From Kiritimatiellia bacterium (GTDB lineage Bacteria; Verrucomicrobiota; Kiritimatiellia; RFP12; UBA1067), in NCBI GenBank assembly GCA_016296065.1, contig JAEDKA010000011.1, positions 1 to 64,000 on the forward strand: 64,000 bases of DNA. Reading direction: 5' to 3'. Made by a program: the position numbers and the translations under genes. Shown in pieces: positions 18,301 to 28,400 of the stretch; position 1 is the first letter of the stretch, and the number at the start of each line of letters is the position of its first letter. The notes beneath the pieces are model-generated. The model made no database searches, was not told where the DNA came from, and saw nothing but the letters and a program-made list of their open reading frames with translations.

Positions 18301-21300
18301 ATTTGTGTCCCAACGCGGAATTGTGCCAGTAGAGTTTTCCTTCAGCTGTCATGGAGTCGCCGCTTTGGAGAGAGAATGTCATGCCATTGTCATTGACTAT
18401 CGTAGCCGACGCAGGGACCACCGCGAAATTGCCGCGATAGCCGCTGAAATCCCATGTAGCGACGCGGTTCTCGTCATGGCCGTACTCGCGGAAGCTGGCG
18501 GAGAGTGAAATCGATTCAGTCGCATCTGCGACATAGTAGGTCGGACTTGTCGAAACGACATTCCCCTCTGCGTCAGTCCATCCTTCAAATGCATACATAT
18601 CGGGATCGGCGCTCGTTGCCTTGAAGAGCAGGTCGTTTCCGGCGTAAACGGTGAGGCTGTCCGTTGCATAGCCGTTGATAGCGACGGACCCCATGCCGGG
18701 ATTGCACGTGGCCTTTGCAGTCACCGTCGGGTATTCAACGCTTGAGAGCTTCACTATCTTCGCGTCGTCAACGTAGCCATAGCTTGACATCTGCGATTCG
18801 CAGCTTATGCCGAAGTACTTCCACGTCATGCCAGCGTAGCTACCGGGAAGGAACGCCGCGTTCTGGTATTCGACATAATCTGATCCGCCCGCCGAGACCC
18901 AGGCGCGATCGTTGTCGCGGTCGATTATGGCGTCCACGTCGATCCAGCGAAGCTTGTTCACTATGTTCTGCGGCGCATCTTCGTCGCCAAGAGTAAACTG
19001 CGGGGCACTTCCGGCATACGATGTCAGCGTAGTCCCCCTGATGTCGAGGATCGCCGTGCCTGTGCCGTTGAATGGGGTGGTGGTCGTCCCAAGCGAATTG
19101 AAAAGCTGCCAGGTGATGTGGCCCGAATCCATCATTACCTTGAAGGAAACGCGATAGCGTCCGTTCGTCATCTGCGCCGCATTGTCGAACTGATGGTAGA
19201 ACCCGTAGTTCTTTTTCGTATTCCCGGCGTCGGCTCCGGCCGACATAAAATAGATACCGCCCTTGTCCGACAGCGAGTATTCGTTGACAGCCTGGGAATT
19301 GACAGCCCAGCCATCCAGCGACGAGCAGTCGTTGTCGAAGATGACATCGCTCCACCACTCGACGGGATACTTCGCGGAGCATGGCGCGTTTTCGCCGACC
19401 TGCCATGTCCCGGCATCGGCCTCGGCGATCCAGACGAGTGCCTTGCCTCCGGCCGGGACGGTGACGGATTCGACATCCGCGGCGGAAACGTCGTCCTTGC
19501 CCCTGTCGCTCGTCAGGAAGCCTGGCTGGTTTGGATTCACGAGATCGCCGGAGACCTTGCCTGCGCCGCCAATGTCATAGTTGTAGTAGGAATAGTAGAC
19601 ACCCTGCGAAAGGCCTGATGCGCTGAAGACTTCGATGACGGACTTGTAGTAGTTGTTGGGGTTGAGGATGCGCATGGTGACGCCGGTGATAGTCACCGTT
19701 CCGTCTGCGTTGGCCGTCGCGTCCACATTTGCCACAGCGGCGTCGTTTACGTATGCATATCCCTCGGATACGGGCGTATCCCAGAAGGAATTCGGCGCGA
19801 GTCCGGCGTTGATTATTTCTTCGGAGACGAGCCAGGGCGTGTTGTCGACCGTGCCGCCAACGCCAACCTTGAGCTGGCGACCATCTGTGATTCCCTTCAG
19901 GACGTCCGCCTGCACTTTCGCGGCAGATCCCTCCTCCGCGTTCTCGCCTGCGGCGACGCGCTCGAGCGCGTCCTGCCAGACACAATACGCAGCCCTGTCG
20001 GCGCCAGCCGTGTTTATGTGCGTATTGTCGACGTTCGCGCCTTTCGCGCTGCGATAGTAGAAGCTTATCGCGGCATTGAGGGAGACATCTCCGTTGACGC
20101 CGTTGATGCGGCGCAGCTCATCGTTCATCCAGGCGTTGTATTTCTTGTTGAGGTCGATGAACGCGACGTTGCGCGCGCCCTGGGCGATCTTCTCCTCGAC
20201 CCACGCCTCCCCGGCCTCGGCGATGCCCTGAAGAGAACGACCCCACGTAGAAGTCGCGCTGTCCCAGCTGTTGCGACGCTCGACCGGCGAGACGATGACG
20301 AGATATGCGTCCGCCGCATTGGCGTCGGAGAGATACGTCTCAAGATTGTTCGTGAAGCTTGTGACGCCGCTCTCGTTGTGTCCGTATTCAACGTAAAGAT
20401 AGTCGCCGGGCTTCAGGCGGCAGCTCTGGCGATGCGCATTGGCGTTCGTGGCAAGCCCGCCCTCCCCCTGGTTGCGGATGGAGAGGTTGGCGGGAGCCCA
20501 GCGAGAAAGCCCCGAGCCGACGCCAGCATAGTTTTGAAGCGAGAAAAACGGCGTCGCAATCGCCTGATCCGTTCCGGTGGAGTCCGTGCAAAGCCACATG
20601 GTCCGCCCGACGTTCATGTTACCCACCGCCTCGCCGCGGACGGTTCCGGCGATCTGCGGCTGCTTGACGACGGTAAGCGACGCGAGCGCGGCGTTCTCTC
20701 CGACGACGCATACATTGACACAGTCGTCGCGATATGTGCCTTGAGTCTTGTAGACATTCGGCGCAAGTTCGACACTCCATGCGAAGGTCTTCGTCTCGCC
20801 TGGCGCAAGGGAGAGATGATGCGCGATGATGTGTGTGCGTTCGGAGAACAGCGTTACATCGGCGCTCGCCGTGGAGGATGCGTTCGCCACGGTACAGGTG
20901 ACAGCGTAGTAGGCGTACTCCTCGCCGCGCATCGCGAAACGAACCGGATAGCGTCCTTCGTAGTCAGAGGCTCCGGCGGGGAGGTATTCCGACTTTGCAG
21001 GACCGGCCACGCAAGAGACGCCGCTCGCGTCCGCAGCATTGCGAAGGACGATCTTCTGACCCGAAACCACGCTAAATCCATCGATTGCACGAGGCTCGCC
21101 CAGCGACCAGGGAATGTCGTCAATATAGGATGTGTCCGTCGTGCCGAGAAAGCCATACGAGAACTTGCCGCTCTCCAGCGTCTCGTCCTTCACATCGCAG
21201 ACCGCATCCGCCGAGACGGGTATCGCTCCATCCTGGGTTTCGCCCACGCCGAACGTGAACTTATATACGCCGTCGGACGGCACGGATGCCGTCGTGAAAG

Positions 21301-21358
21301 CGGCGGCGGTGAAGGCAAGCATGCCAGCGCATGCCATGAGTGCAGCTTTTGATTTCAT
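15320..21358 (-). CDS. Giant secreted CE12-type esterase with InlB-like repeats
   Basis: A 2012-residue secreted protein (signal ALMACAGMLAFTAAAFTTA). Residues about 25-235 form a beta-sandwich like those preceding CE12 esterases. Residues about 250-460 carry SGNH-hydrolase blocks: LCTDSTGTD (nucleophile Ser block), YGHNES (block III) and DNTHINTAGADR (Asp-x-x-His block), matching rhamnogalacturonan/pectin acetylesterases. Later come a concanavalin-like segment and three InlB B-repeat-like domains (about 875-950, 1180-1260, 1385-1460, each with FxGW or FVNW plus VST), then PATR-like beta repeats and a beta-rich tail. It would deacetylate pectic polymers at the cell surface or outside. The ATG at 21358 is preferred (signal peptide, GGGAAAGG upstream) over a longer frame. 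Confidence 0.8.
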   Translation of the reverse strand: MKSKAALMACAGMLAFTAAAFTTASVPSDGVYKFTFGVGETQDGAIPVSADAVCDVKDETLESGKFSYGFLGTTDTSYIDDIPWSLGEPRAIDGFSVVSGQKIVLRNAADASGVSCVAGPAKSEYLPAGASDYEGRYPVRFAMRGEEYAYYAVTCTVANASSTASADVTLFSERTHIIAHHLSLAPGETKTFAWSVELAPNVYKTQGTYRDDCVNVCVVGENAALASLTVVKQPQIAGTVRGEAVGNMNVGRTMWLCTDSTGTDQAIATPFFSLQNYAGVGSGLSRWAPANLSIRNQGEGGLATNANAHRQSCRLKPGDYLYVEYGHNESGVTSFTNNLETYLSDANAADAYLVIVSPVERRNSWDSATSTWGRSLQGIAEAGEAWVEEKIAQGARNVAFIDLNKKYNAWMNDELRRINGVNGDVSLNAAISFYYRSAKGANVDNTHINTAGADRAAYCVWQDALERVAAGENAEEGSAAKVQADVLKGITDGRQLKVGVGGTVDNTPWLVSEEIINAGLAPNSFWDTPVSEGYAYVNDAAVANVDATANADGTVTITGVTMRILNPNNYYKSVIEVFSASGLSQGVYYSYYNYDIGGAGKVSGDLVNPNQPGFLTSDRGKDDVSAADVESVTVPAGGKALVWIAEADAGTWQVGENAPCSAKYPVEWWSDVIFDNDCSSLDGWAVNSQAVNEYSLSDKGGIYFMSAGADAGNTKKNYGFYHQFDNAAQMTNGRYRVSFKVMMDSGHITWQLFNSLGTTTTPFNGTGTAILDIRGTTLTSYAGSAPQFTLGDEDAPQNIVNKLRWIDVDAIIDRDNDRAWVSAGGSDYVEYQNAAFLPGSYAGMTWKYFGISCESQMSSYGYVDDAKIVKLSSVEYPTVTAKATCNPGMGSVAINGYATDSLTVYAGNDLLFKATSADPDMYAFEGWTDAEGNVVSTSPTYYVADATESISLSASFREYGHDENRVATWDFSGYRGNFAVVPASATIVNDNGMTFSLQSGDSMTAEGKLYWHNSALGHKSWSTAESLSETADNYIIYTPSASGTFTLKFSVDNYNANRKPTMFIKAAESFGECTKAPDAPYTSVVVDAANKEYTLSAELDAGVTYYIWTYSNNWAGGGYTHNYTISSIAYSYAPVYITVTASVNNANYGSATADGAAAAEVFSGREVTFVATPASSAYRFVNWTDGEENIVSTEATLTIPVSADVAYTANFEKAAAGDAVEMRYDFAPLASSATSCTGVSTFDYGCFKFQMISGDSIGASGATWYKVAVDDKSALGTALSETGDHYIKFTAPYDGTVSFKTSVDSLSSKYKAALYIKAAEAASACTNSGDAKVDFTEANKVYTLSLNVTAGTTYYVWAYSWNAGAGGYSPYINISSVTYSHASDPTTLTVANGDSTAGAVTVNGASITEAIDVQKGEYVHLVATPNAGGLFGGWKNDSEEVVSTETDFWLCVEEATSLTATWRTVDTHSFIWNWNVAEGEWNDPANWLYEGGVPATTYPNDAAEDYATFISPATVRLTEAAAAKEAWFNADVTLTGGTLAAQLVTTYNNQGKVTLSNAGFANPNGCGITVSNDMVMAQGTVNWINQYETSAQIYGGFKGTGTIRLYNADNNYHGAKLRGDNREFAGEVIFSGGSGRRYQYWADSKATSSNATWTVESGAPTYVKNADGDMVGGSGTYYFGCYNGTWWKQNYANNYTMEIGALNIDSRIDFYTFAKEPNVTKVGSAKLTLGTQCLKDLNVKGGTVNLAIGTGIDTLTMVADTCLEISGDAAWTVGTVTNLFSYTTLAGAGTLVEQVEVTGLAEGLVAKIAVAENTVTATIEAVEVAPTTDDENATITKNGDGTYTVEVEAETVAITVPDGVTVSEVVVSPDTATVTGVPASATVKVAVSWTDAQDVSQSAAYAIVKVDSVTGAVSLDEDAVVTVGDEEISLRPELSDAGDEVAPLDVGEEVSVCVKSIPGLVYRLARGTAVDGIDTNAANAVAEEKATSSRVSLVDDDPPADGAFYRVTVEVK

Positions 21359-21382
21359 TATGGTATTCCCTTTCCCAACATC

Positions 21383-21425
21383 ATAATACCAAAACCCGCA
21401 ACCGGCCGTAGTACCCGAACAGATA
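21383..21425 (-). promoter_or_regulatory. Promoter and palindromic box of the CE12-type esterase gene
   Basis: Minus strand TTTTGG-TATTAT (hexamer 21383-21388), with the box TATCTGTTCGGGTA at 21412-21425, 23 bp upstream. Unlike the other boxed genes this one has a leader of about 18 bases with a ribosome site. Confidence 0.65.
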
Positions 21426-21491
21426 CCACACGGCAAAAGGCAAAAAGGCAGGGCGAAAAGCCCTGCCCGCAGCCGTTTGCATTCCCATGCC

Positions 21492-22835
21492 TCAGCGGCA
21501 GTCACCGGCGAGCTTCGTGCCGTCGACGCGGCACGTCGCGAAAAAGAGTCGGCCCGACTTTTCGCGGCCGAGCGCCTTCACGACCGGCGTGTCAAGCTCG
21601 ATGAGCGGGAAGATCAGGACGAGATCGCCGTTCGCCTCGTCCGTCCCGACGGGCTTCACGCCCGCGCCGAAGGCGACCATCGACTGCGGACCGAACGTCA
21701 CGCTTTCGACATCGACGTCGGCCTGCGGATTGAATCCGCGCTCCTTCATGATGCGCATCTCCCATCCGCGGCGCGTCTTCCGGAATGTCTGCACGCGGCG
21801 TCCGGGATTCACCGGTATCGTGATGTTCTTCGACGAATGGATGTCGCCGCCGCGGTCCTCGCGCTTCACGCAGTCGATGACCGCGAAATTCGCCTGGAAT
21901 ACGCGCCCGTAGACATCCGTCGTCACGCGCATGCGCTCGTACTTGAACCACTCGTTCGCAACGCCTCCCGCAACGCGGGCGATTCCCGGCCTGTATGCCT
22001 CGCCCGGCTGAGTCGTCCAGTTGAAGCCGTCCGGCGAAGTGAGATACCACGCGACGCGTCCGAGCCAGTCGTTGACGACAAGGTGGTACTGCACCTCGTC
22101 GCGCCACAGGACGGGATCCTCAAAGCGCCCCGCGACGTCGGGATACACGCGGCCTGTCATCATCACGAACGGCTTGATTCCGTCTTCGCTCAGCCATATC
22201 GCCCCGCCGCGGCAGACCGCGAGCACCGAGCCGTCGGGACGCCGCGTGAAGGAGAAGTTCGACTCGCCCTCGATGAGCTTGCGTCCGTTGAGGTCGAGCT
22301 GCAGCCTTTCGTATTTCCAAGGGCCGTTCACAGACGCCGACCGGTAGACGTGCGCCTGTGACTTGGAATCGATGCAGTAGACGGCGAAGGATCCGTCCTT
22401 GCAGCGGAAGAGCTCTGGGTTGTGCCCCTGACCAAGCACCTCGACAAACTTGAAGTCCCCGTCGGAACGGGGCGACACGCAGTGCGCTATCTCGCTGTTC
22501 GGCCAGAACATGTGCCCCTTCGGCTCCGACTCCTTCCAGCGCGCGACGAAAAGATGGTACCTTCCGTCGACATAGACGATGTTCCCGCCCCAGTAGGAGT
22601 AGTCTGGCTCCTCCATTCCGTTGCGCACGTCGCGCGGCTTGACGTTGTCGCCGCCCCAGCATTCGGAGGTCAGCGGACCAATCGGCTTCGATTCCTCGAA
22701 CCGGTCCATGAAGCGTCCGCCGGGGACGATGCGGTCCCATCCTGCGGGGCGCGGACGCTCCACGGACTGCGCAAACAAAATCTGCGGCATGCAGAAGGCA
22801 ATGGCGAACAGCGAGCAGGCAGACAGACTTTTCAT
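21492..22835 (-). CDS. Secreted five-bladed beta-propeller glycosidase-like protein
   Basis: A 447-residue protein with a signal peptide (SLSACSLFAIAFCMPQILFAQS). The body shows the repeated blade pattern of GH43/GH32-type propellers: YSYWGGNIVYVDGRYHLFVA, GHNPELFRCKDGSFAVYCID, ESNFSFTRRPDGSVLAV and FEDPVLWRDEVQYHLVVND. Acidic residues in the NPELF and FEDPV blades fit the catalytic positions of this superfamily. The exact family and substrate are not clear; the neighbours suggest a pectic side-chain sugar. The ATG at 22835 is chosen over a TTG three codons upstream. It begins 23 bp after the GH2 stop and is in the same operon. Confidence 0.72.
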   Translation of the reverse strand: MKSLSACSLFAIAFCMPQILFAQSVERPRPAGWDRIVPGGRFMDRFEESKPIGPLTSECWGGDNVKPRDVRNGMEEPDYSYWGGNIVYVDGRYHLFVARWKESEPKGHMFWPNSEIAHCVSPRSDGDFKFVEVLGQGHNPELFRCKDGSFAVYCIDSKSQAHVYRSASVNGPWKYERLQLDLNGRKLIEGESNFSFTRRPDGSVLAVCRGGAIWLSEDGIKPFVMMTGRVYPDVAGRFEDPVLWRDEVQYHLVVNDWLGRVAWYLTSPDGFNWTTQPGEAYRPGIARVAGGVANEWFKYERMRVTTDVYGRVFQANFAVIDCVKREDRGGDIHSSKNITIPVNPGRRVQTFRKTRRGWEMRIMKERGFNPQADVDVESVTFGPQSMVAFGAGVKPVGTDEANGDLVLIFPLIELDTPVVKALGREKSGRLFFATCRVDGTKLAGDCR

Positions 22836-22858
22836 GTTTGACAAAATATTTTGGATGA

Positions 22859-25342
22859 TTACCTTTGAGTCTTAAGAGCGAGCGAGAGCGGCGCGAATGC
22901 GGCGGAAGTCGCCTTTAGCGTCACTTCGCCGGGCTGCCCCTTCGATCGCAGGATGACGAGCAGCGAACCGTCGCGGAGCGGCTTTTCGTCGACGTTGCGG
23001 AAAAGGAAGTCGGTGCGTTCGTCTCCGTCGTCGACGGCAAGTAGCGTCGCCGCGCCGGAAACCTCGAACTTGACGGAATCCGCCGCAGCGCGTACACGAC
23101 GTTCCGCCTCGTCGACGGCCGTGACGTGTACGTAGAGAAGGTCCTGGCCATCGCCCTTCCAGTCTTCCGCGTTCTCCACCACAGCCTCGAGCCGCACCGC
23201 CTTGCCTGCCGTCTCGATGACGCGGCGCGCGACTTCCTTCCCGCCCGTGCGCGCGACGGCCTCGATCCTGCCGGGCTCGTACTTCACGTCCGTCCAGCGG
23301 AGCGCATGCGCCGTCTTGGGATCGGTCTCGTTGTTCTTCTTCACGCCGAGCGACTTTCCGTTCACGAACAGCTCCGCCTCCTCCGCGTTCGTGTAGACGT
23401 AGACGACGGGCAGCACGGACCCCTCCGGGAAAGTCCAGTCGCTCACCGCGTTCATGCGTCCGACCTTGATGTCGTTCCACACGACCGCCTCGTCGCCCTT
23501 CGCAGGCTCTACGACGGCGATTTCCGCCATCGGTTCGGACGCGAGGAACGACTTGATGAGGTACGCCGTCGGGAACGGATCAAGCGTCCTGTTGAAGAAC
23601 GAATACGACCACCCCTTCTTCGGCCAGCCGTCCGACTCGCCCCAGTACTCGATCGCACCCCACCAGCAGAGTCCGATGGAATGCTCGCGGTCCATCGCGA
23701 CATACGGACGCTGCAGCGCGTGGACGCTCGCCTCGGACTGGAAGATGTTGAGCTCCGGTGCGTGGCGCTTGTAGGACGGATAGTCCTCGTAGCAGTAGTT
23801 GAAGCTCGCAATCTCCGTGATGCGCGAAAGCTCCGGAGGCTTCGGATCCTCGTTGAAGCCCTTGTCCTTCATTGTCACAGAACCTTCGCGCGCAGGGAAC
23901 ATCGCGGCGGTTGTCGGACGCGTCGCATCCCAGCGCTTCACCATCGTGTCAAAAATGCGGTAGGACGTGACGGACCAGTCGTCGGTGTCGAATCCGCAGA
24001 TGTCCTCGCGCATCTGCGTCTCGTTGCCGATTGACCACACGATGACGGACGGATGGTTCCTGTCGCGCTTCACCCACTCCGTGATCAGCTGAGGCCATAT
24101 CTCCATGAACGGCTTTCGCCCGTTCCAGTAATGCGTGCCGGTAGTCCACTTGTCTATCAGCTCGTCCACGACCAGCAAACCCATTTCGTCGGCGAGGCGG
24201 AGGAAGCTCTTGGAGTAGGGATTGTGCGAGCAGCGCACGGCGTTGAATCCGAAAGCCTTCATCGTGCGGAACAGACGTTCGATGCCGCGGTCGAAAACCG
24301 CCGCGCCGAGCGCACCGAGGTCCGCATGGTTCGCCATGCCCGCGAGAAAGACCTTGCGTCCGTTGAGCTTGAAGCCGAAGTCCTTGTCGAACTCGATGGT
24401 GCGGATTCCGAACCGGTCCTTTACGCGGTCCACTACCGTTCCGTTCAGCTTCAGCGTAGCCGTCGCGGTGTAGAGATTCGGCGAGTCAATGTCCCATAGC
24501 TTCGGATCGGCGATCGCGGCACGCGGAAGCTCCACCTCCTGGTGCGCCTTCTTGCTCCACGGCGCAACGGCGCTTTCGCGCGCCACGCGCTTGCCGTCCG
24601 GATCGAACACCTCGAGGATGATCTCAAGCTTGTTCTTCCCTCCCTGCCCCATATAGCCGTCGAGCTGCACAAGCGCGTCCGCAAACGCCGCGCCGTCCTT
24701 TACGCCGGACTTGATGTAGAATCCATTGCGCGAGACGGAGACCTGGCTCTTCACGACGAGATGGACGTCGCGCACGATGCCGCCGCCTGTGTACCAGCGC
24801 GAGCCGCCCTTGTGTCCGCAGTCCGCGCGCACGGCCAGCACGTTGTCGCCTTCCCAATTGAGCTTCGAAGTGAGGTCCGCCCAGCAGCCGAGGTAGCCGT
24901 ATTCGGTCGATGCGATCTTCTCTCCGTTGAGGAAGACGTCGCCAACGGCCATGATGCCCTCGAACTCCGCGAAGACGAGCTTCCCCTTCCATATCGGATC
25001 GGCCTTGAAGTGGCGGCGGTACCACGCGACCTTAAGCGGCTTGTAGCCGTGTGCCGGACGCGCCCCCTTGTCCCAGGGAAGCTCGAACTGGAAGTCATGC
25101 GGAAGGTCGAGCCAGCGCCACTTCGCGTCATCGCAGTCCACGGAAGCCCACGAGGCGTCGTCGCCGAACCGGAACTGCCACGCGCGGTTCATCAGCGTGT
25201 CGCTTCCCTGGAACTCCTCCAGCGCCAGGCTTTTCCCGTCTACGGTCTTAGAGGCATTTGGCCCTCCGTCAGCAAACGCGAAGACAGAGACGGGAACCGC
25301 GGCAATCGCGGAGAGACACAGACGGCAAAGTTTGATTTTCAT
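22859..25342 (-). CDS. GH2 glycosidase (beta-galactosidase/beta-glucuronidase type), secreted
   Basis: An 827-residue enzyme with signal peptide (CLSAIAAVPVSVFAFA). Domains follow the GH2 order: sugar-binding jelly roll (MNRAWQFRFGDDASWASVDCDDAKW...DLPHDFQ), immunoglobulin-like sandwich, and TIM barrel (GFKLNGRKVFLAGMANHADLG, AVRCSHNPYS). The acid/base Glu is in VIVWSIGNETQ (about 441) and the nucleophile in FQSEAS. A C-terminal sandwich follows. It probably removes a terminal beta-galactose or uronate. ATG at 25342 is chosen: it starts the signal peptide and lies six bases after TATAAT, whereas the frame extends 67 codons upstream through the promoter. Confidence 0.88.
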   Translation of the reverse strand: MKIKLCRLCLSAIAAVPVSVFAFADGGPNASKTVDGKSLALEEFQGSDTLMNRAWQFRFGDDASWASVDCDDAKWRWLDLPHDFQFELPWDKGARPAHGYKPLKVAWYRRHFKADPIWKGKLVFAEFEGIMAVGDVFLNGEKIASTEYGYLGCWADLTSKLNWEGDNVLAVRADCGHKGGSRWYTGGGIVRDVHLVVKSQVSVSRNGFYIKSGVKDGAAFADALVQLDGYMGQGGKNKLEIILEVFDPDGKRVARESAVAPWSKKAHQEVELPRAAIADPKLWDIDSPNLYTATATLKLNGTVVDRVKDRFGIRTIEFDKDFGFKLNGRKVFLAGMANHADLGALGAAVFDRGIERLFRTMKAFGFNAVRCSHNPYSKSFLRLADEMGLLVVDELIDKWTTGTHYWNGRKPFMEIWPQLITEWVKRDRNHPSVIVWSIGNETQMREDICGFDTDDWSVTSYRIFDTMVKRWDATRPTTAAMFPAREGSVTMKDKGFNEDPKPPELSRITEIASFNYCYEDYPSYKRHAPELNIFQSEASVHALQRPYVAMDREHSIGLCWWGAIEYWGESDGWPKKGWSYSFFNRTLDPFPTAYLIKSFLASEPMAEIAVVEPAKGDEAVVWNDIKVGRMNAVSDWTFPEGSVLPVVYVYTNAEEAELFVNGKSLGVKKNNETDPKTAHALRWTDVKYEPGRIEAVARTGGKEVARRVIETAGKAVRLEAVVENAEDWKGDGQDLLYVHVTAVDEAERRVRAAADSVKFEVSGAATLLAVDDGDERTDFLFRNVDEKPLRDGSLLVILRSKGQPGEVTLKATSAAFAPLSLALKTQR

Positions 25343-25348
25343 GCCATA

Positions 25349-25391
25349 ATTATACCAAACCTCGCCCCCGCCGAAAATACCCAGTCGGGTA
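25349..25391 (-). promoter_or_regulatory. Leaderless promoter with palindromic box, GH2 gene
   Basis: TTTGG-TATAAT (hexamer 25349-25354), six bases, then ATG at 25342. The box TACCCGACTGGGTA (25378-25391) lies 23 bp upstream of the hexamer, centred 42.5 bp before the start codon, a position typical of class II activators. Confidence 0.75.
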
Positions 25392-25400
25392 CTATGGAAT

Positions 25401-28400
25401 TTATATCCCAATTTTACCGGAAACGGGGTTCCACGTTTCGGTTCGGCCGCCGGGGAAAACGACTTCGAAAAGCGATTGCTCCGTAAAGCGGATGCGCGTG
25501 CCGTCGGGAAGGATGCGCGCATCGGTCCGGCCGTCCGCCGCACGCCCCTGCTGCAGCATGAAGTTGCAGCGACGCAGATACGGGACGAGCTTCTTCATCT
25601 CGGCGGCATTTCTGCTGCGCCTGTCGAAGAACGTGCCGAACCAGGGCCTGACCGGCGGCTCGGTCTCATCGCCCGGCTGGGAGATGACCACGTGCAGAAT
25701 AGTCGCGTTGACGCCCTTCCTGAAGAACTTGTCGGCGTATGGCTTAAGCGACGCGAACGACCAGTCGTCCTTCGCGAATTTCGTCCAACTTCCGGCCGTG
25801 AAGCTCTCCGCGTAGATCTTGTTCTTTCCGCCAAGGCGCGCCGCGCCAAGCGCCGCCTTGATCTCCTTCGCGCGCTCGTTCTTCGGCTCTCCCGCCCAGA
25901 ACTCCGCCGCCACCTCGTCCGCCGCCGCGCCGTATGTGGCGGGATCGCCGTCCCATCCGCCGCGAGAATGGGAATACGGCTCGCACCACGTGATGAGTCC
26001 GTTCTCGTGCGCGCAACGCGTCAGCTCGCCCATGTACTCCTCGGCAATGATGTCGGATAGCTTTCGCTGATCACCTTCCGGCTTCACGACGCGTCCGCGC
26101 TCCCAGCTGTCAACGACGACGGTAGTGAGCGTCGGACGCTCGGCAGGCGGTATGCGGCGGAGTATGTCGCCGACGAAGGCGTCGAAGTGACGCCGCACAG
26201 CCGCGCGATTCGTCTTGTCCACCTCATAGCCCGTGGCGGCCGGAGAGCAAGGTCCGTTCTTGGGATACGTTCCGTCGGGCGCGATCTGCGCATCCTCCTT
26301 CGCGACCCAGGGTCCGCCCGACTGCGACCAGCCGGGACAGTTGAAGACGCCCATCTCGATTCCAAGTTCCCCCGCCGTCCTGAACGCCGTCCTTAGGCAG
26401 CGCCACCATTTCTCGCTTCTGAACGTGCAGTCGCCGAACTGCTGCCCTTCCCACGGATTCTCGAACCGCGTGCGGTTGCGGATGTCCGTCGCGAGAAATG
26501 CGCGCGTAATGCCGTTCTCCTTCATCCACTTAAGGTCCTTCTTCACCCCTTCCTCATCGACGCGCTCGTTCACCCAGTAGTAGTAGCAGCCGATCTTCAC
26601 GTCCGGCGGCGGATTCGCAAATCCCGCCCTAAGCGCCGCCTCGCATGGCGAAGCAACCTGATTCGCGGAGACTTTCGCCCCGCCGTCATCGTATGACTTG
26701 AAGAACGGACGGAACGGCTGTGCGGCACCCGGATGGCACTTTACTGGAACAAGCGTGAAGCCGCCGCGCAGTTTCTCTCCTGCAGCAAACAACTTTACGT
26801 CGCGCGGCCATTCGTACTTGTTGAATTTGTCGGCAAGCGCGGCGTTGTGGCTGATGCGGATTCTCCCGCCGATGTCCTCAAACGCCACATCGCCCGTGCC
26901 GCCGTCAGGAATCAGCGCCACGCCTGTGCCATCGCCCCGCAAAGCGGCGAGCCAGCGGACATCGCGGCGGTTGCCGGGGAAATACAGGTCGTCCTTGGAG
27001 AGTTCCCACCATCCGAATATGCTCTGCGCGTTGCTTAGCGTGTATGCCTCGAACGGGCCCTGCCCGACCCAGCGGACAGTCGTGAACTCTTCAGGCAGCA
27101 TGAACGAAAGACCAGCCTCTACAGTGTGCCATTCCTGCGTCGCGGAAACGGCGTATGAAACATGGAGAGAGCCAGCGTCACGCGGCTCTTCCCTCACATC
27201 CGCCGCGAATCCTGCGGGCTTTTCGAGAATCGAATATTTCTTCTTGTTTTTCTTCGGCAGATGCGCCGCCGATTTCGACATCATCTCGCGCCTATCCCAA
27301 CGCGGCTCGAACACGAGCGTCGGCAGCGTTCCCTTCGGCGTTGTCTTTACGTCAACTTTGAGCGGCCAAGCTTCGGCGCAGACAATGCGATTCCCGCTCT
27401 TCTCTTCGACGAAAACGTAAAGCGCCGCAACATCTTCGGCAATCTCCGGAAGATCTATCAAGAAGGATGAGCTGGCATGCGGCGGCACAGAACAGGGAAT
27501 CGCTCCCTTCGCAATCTCATGACCATCCGAAAAGTCGCTGCAATCCTGCACACATTGACTGGGGGAAGCGGCGTCCCGCCGCTTCGAGACAGAGGAATCT
27601 ATATCTTTTGAACAAAGCGGCGAGACGCCGCTTCCCCCAGTTATCTGCCAGGTTATTTTCAGCTCTGAAAGGTCCGTGAAATCATAGCAGTTTTCAATCG
27701 TCAGCGTCTTCTTCCCGTCGAAGGCAATCCTGACCGGCGCGAAGACTGCGCGCGCAGCGTAGTAATCGATCTGCGGCGTGCGGTCCGCATACACGATGCC
27801 GTCGCAACCGTCGATGCCGTGCGTATCCCAGACGGTCTCTTCATCTTTCCATGCGAGCCACTTGCGATCCTTCTCCTTCACCGCCGACGCCGGACGCGCA
27901 ATGCCCTGGTCCTGGAACATCCAGATGCAGCCGCCCGCACATTCGGGACGCTTCCACATCTCCTCCCACGTCTCGGCGAGCGTGCCGAAGTCGAGTCCGA
28001 GGGCGTGCGCGAACTCGCCCGCGAAAAGCGGACGGTCGAGGCGAGGCGCAAGTTCGCGAATCTTCGCTGCGTCGACGTAGTGGAAGTTGTAGAGCATCGC
28101 GCTCTGCGGCGCGCCGTCGGCGAGCATCTTTTCGTAGACGCTCGAATATTGCGGATAGCACGTCGGGCGCGTCGGATCGAGCTTCGCCACCAGATCGCCG
28201 CATTTCATGCAGATGTCCGTGAGCGGATTCTCGTTGCCGACGGTCCAGGCGATTACGCTCGGATGCAGCTTGTCGCGTGCAACGGTGAGACGCGCGCGCT
28301 CCTCCAAGACTTCGAGGTAATTCGCATCGCGAAGGTTCTTCGTGCCCATGCCGAACGGCACCTCGTCTATTGCATAGAGCCCCAGTTCGTCGCATATATC

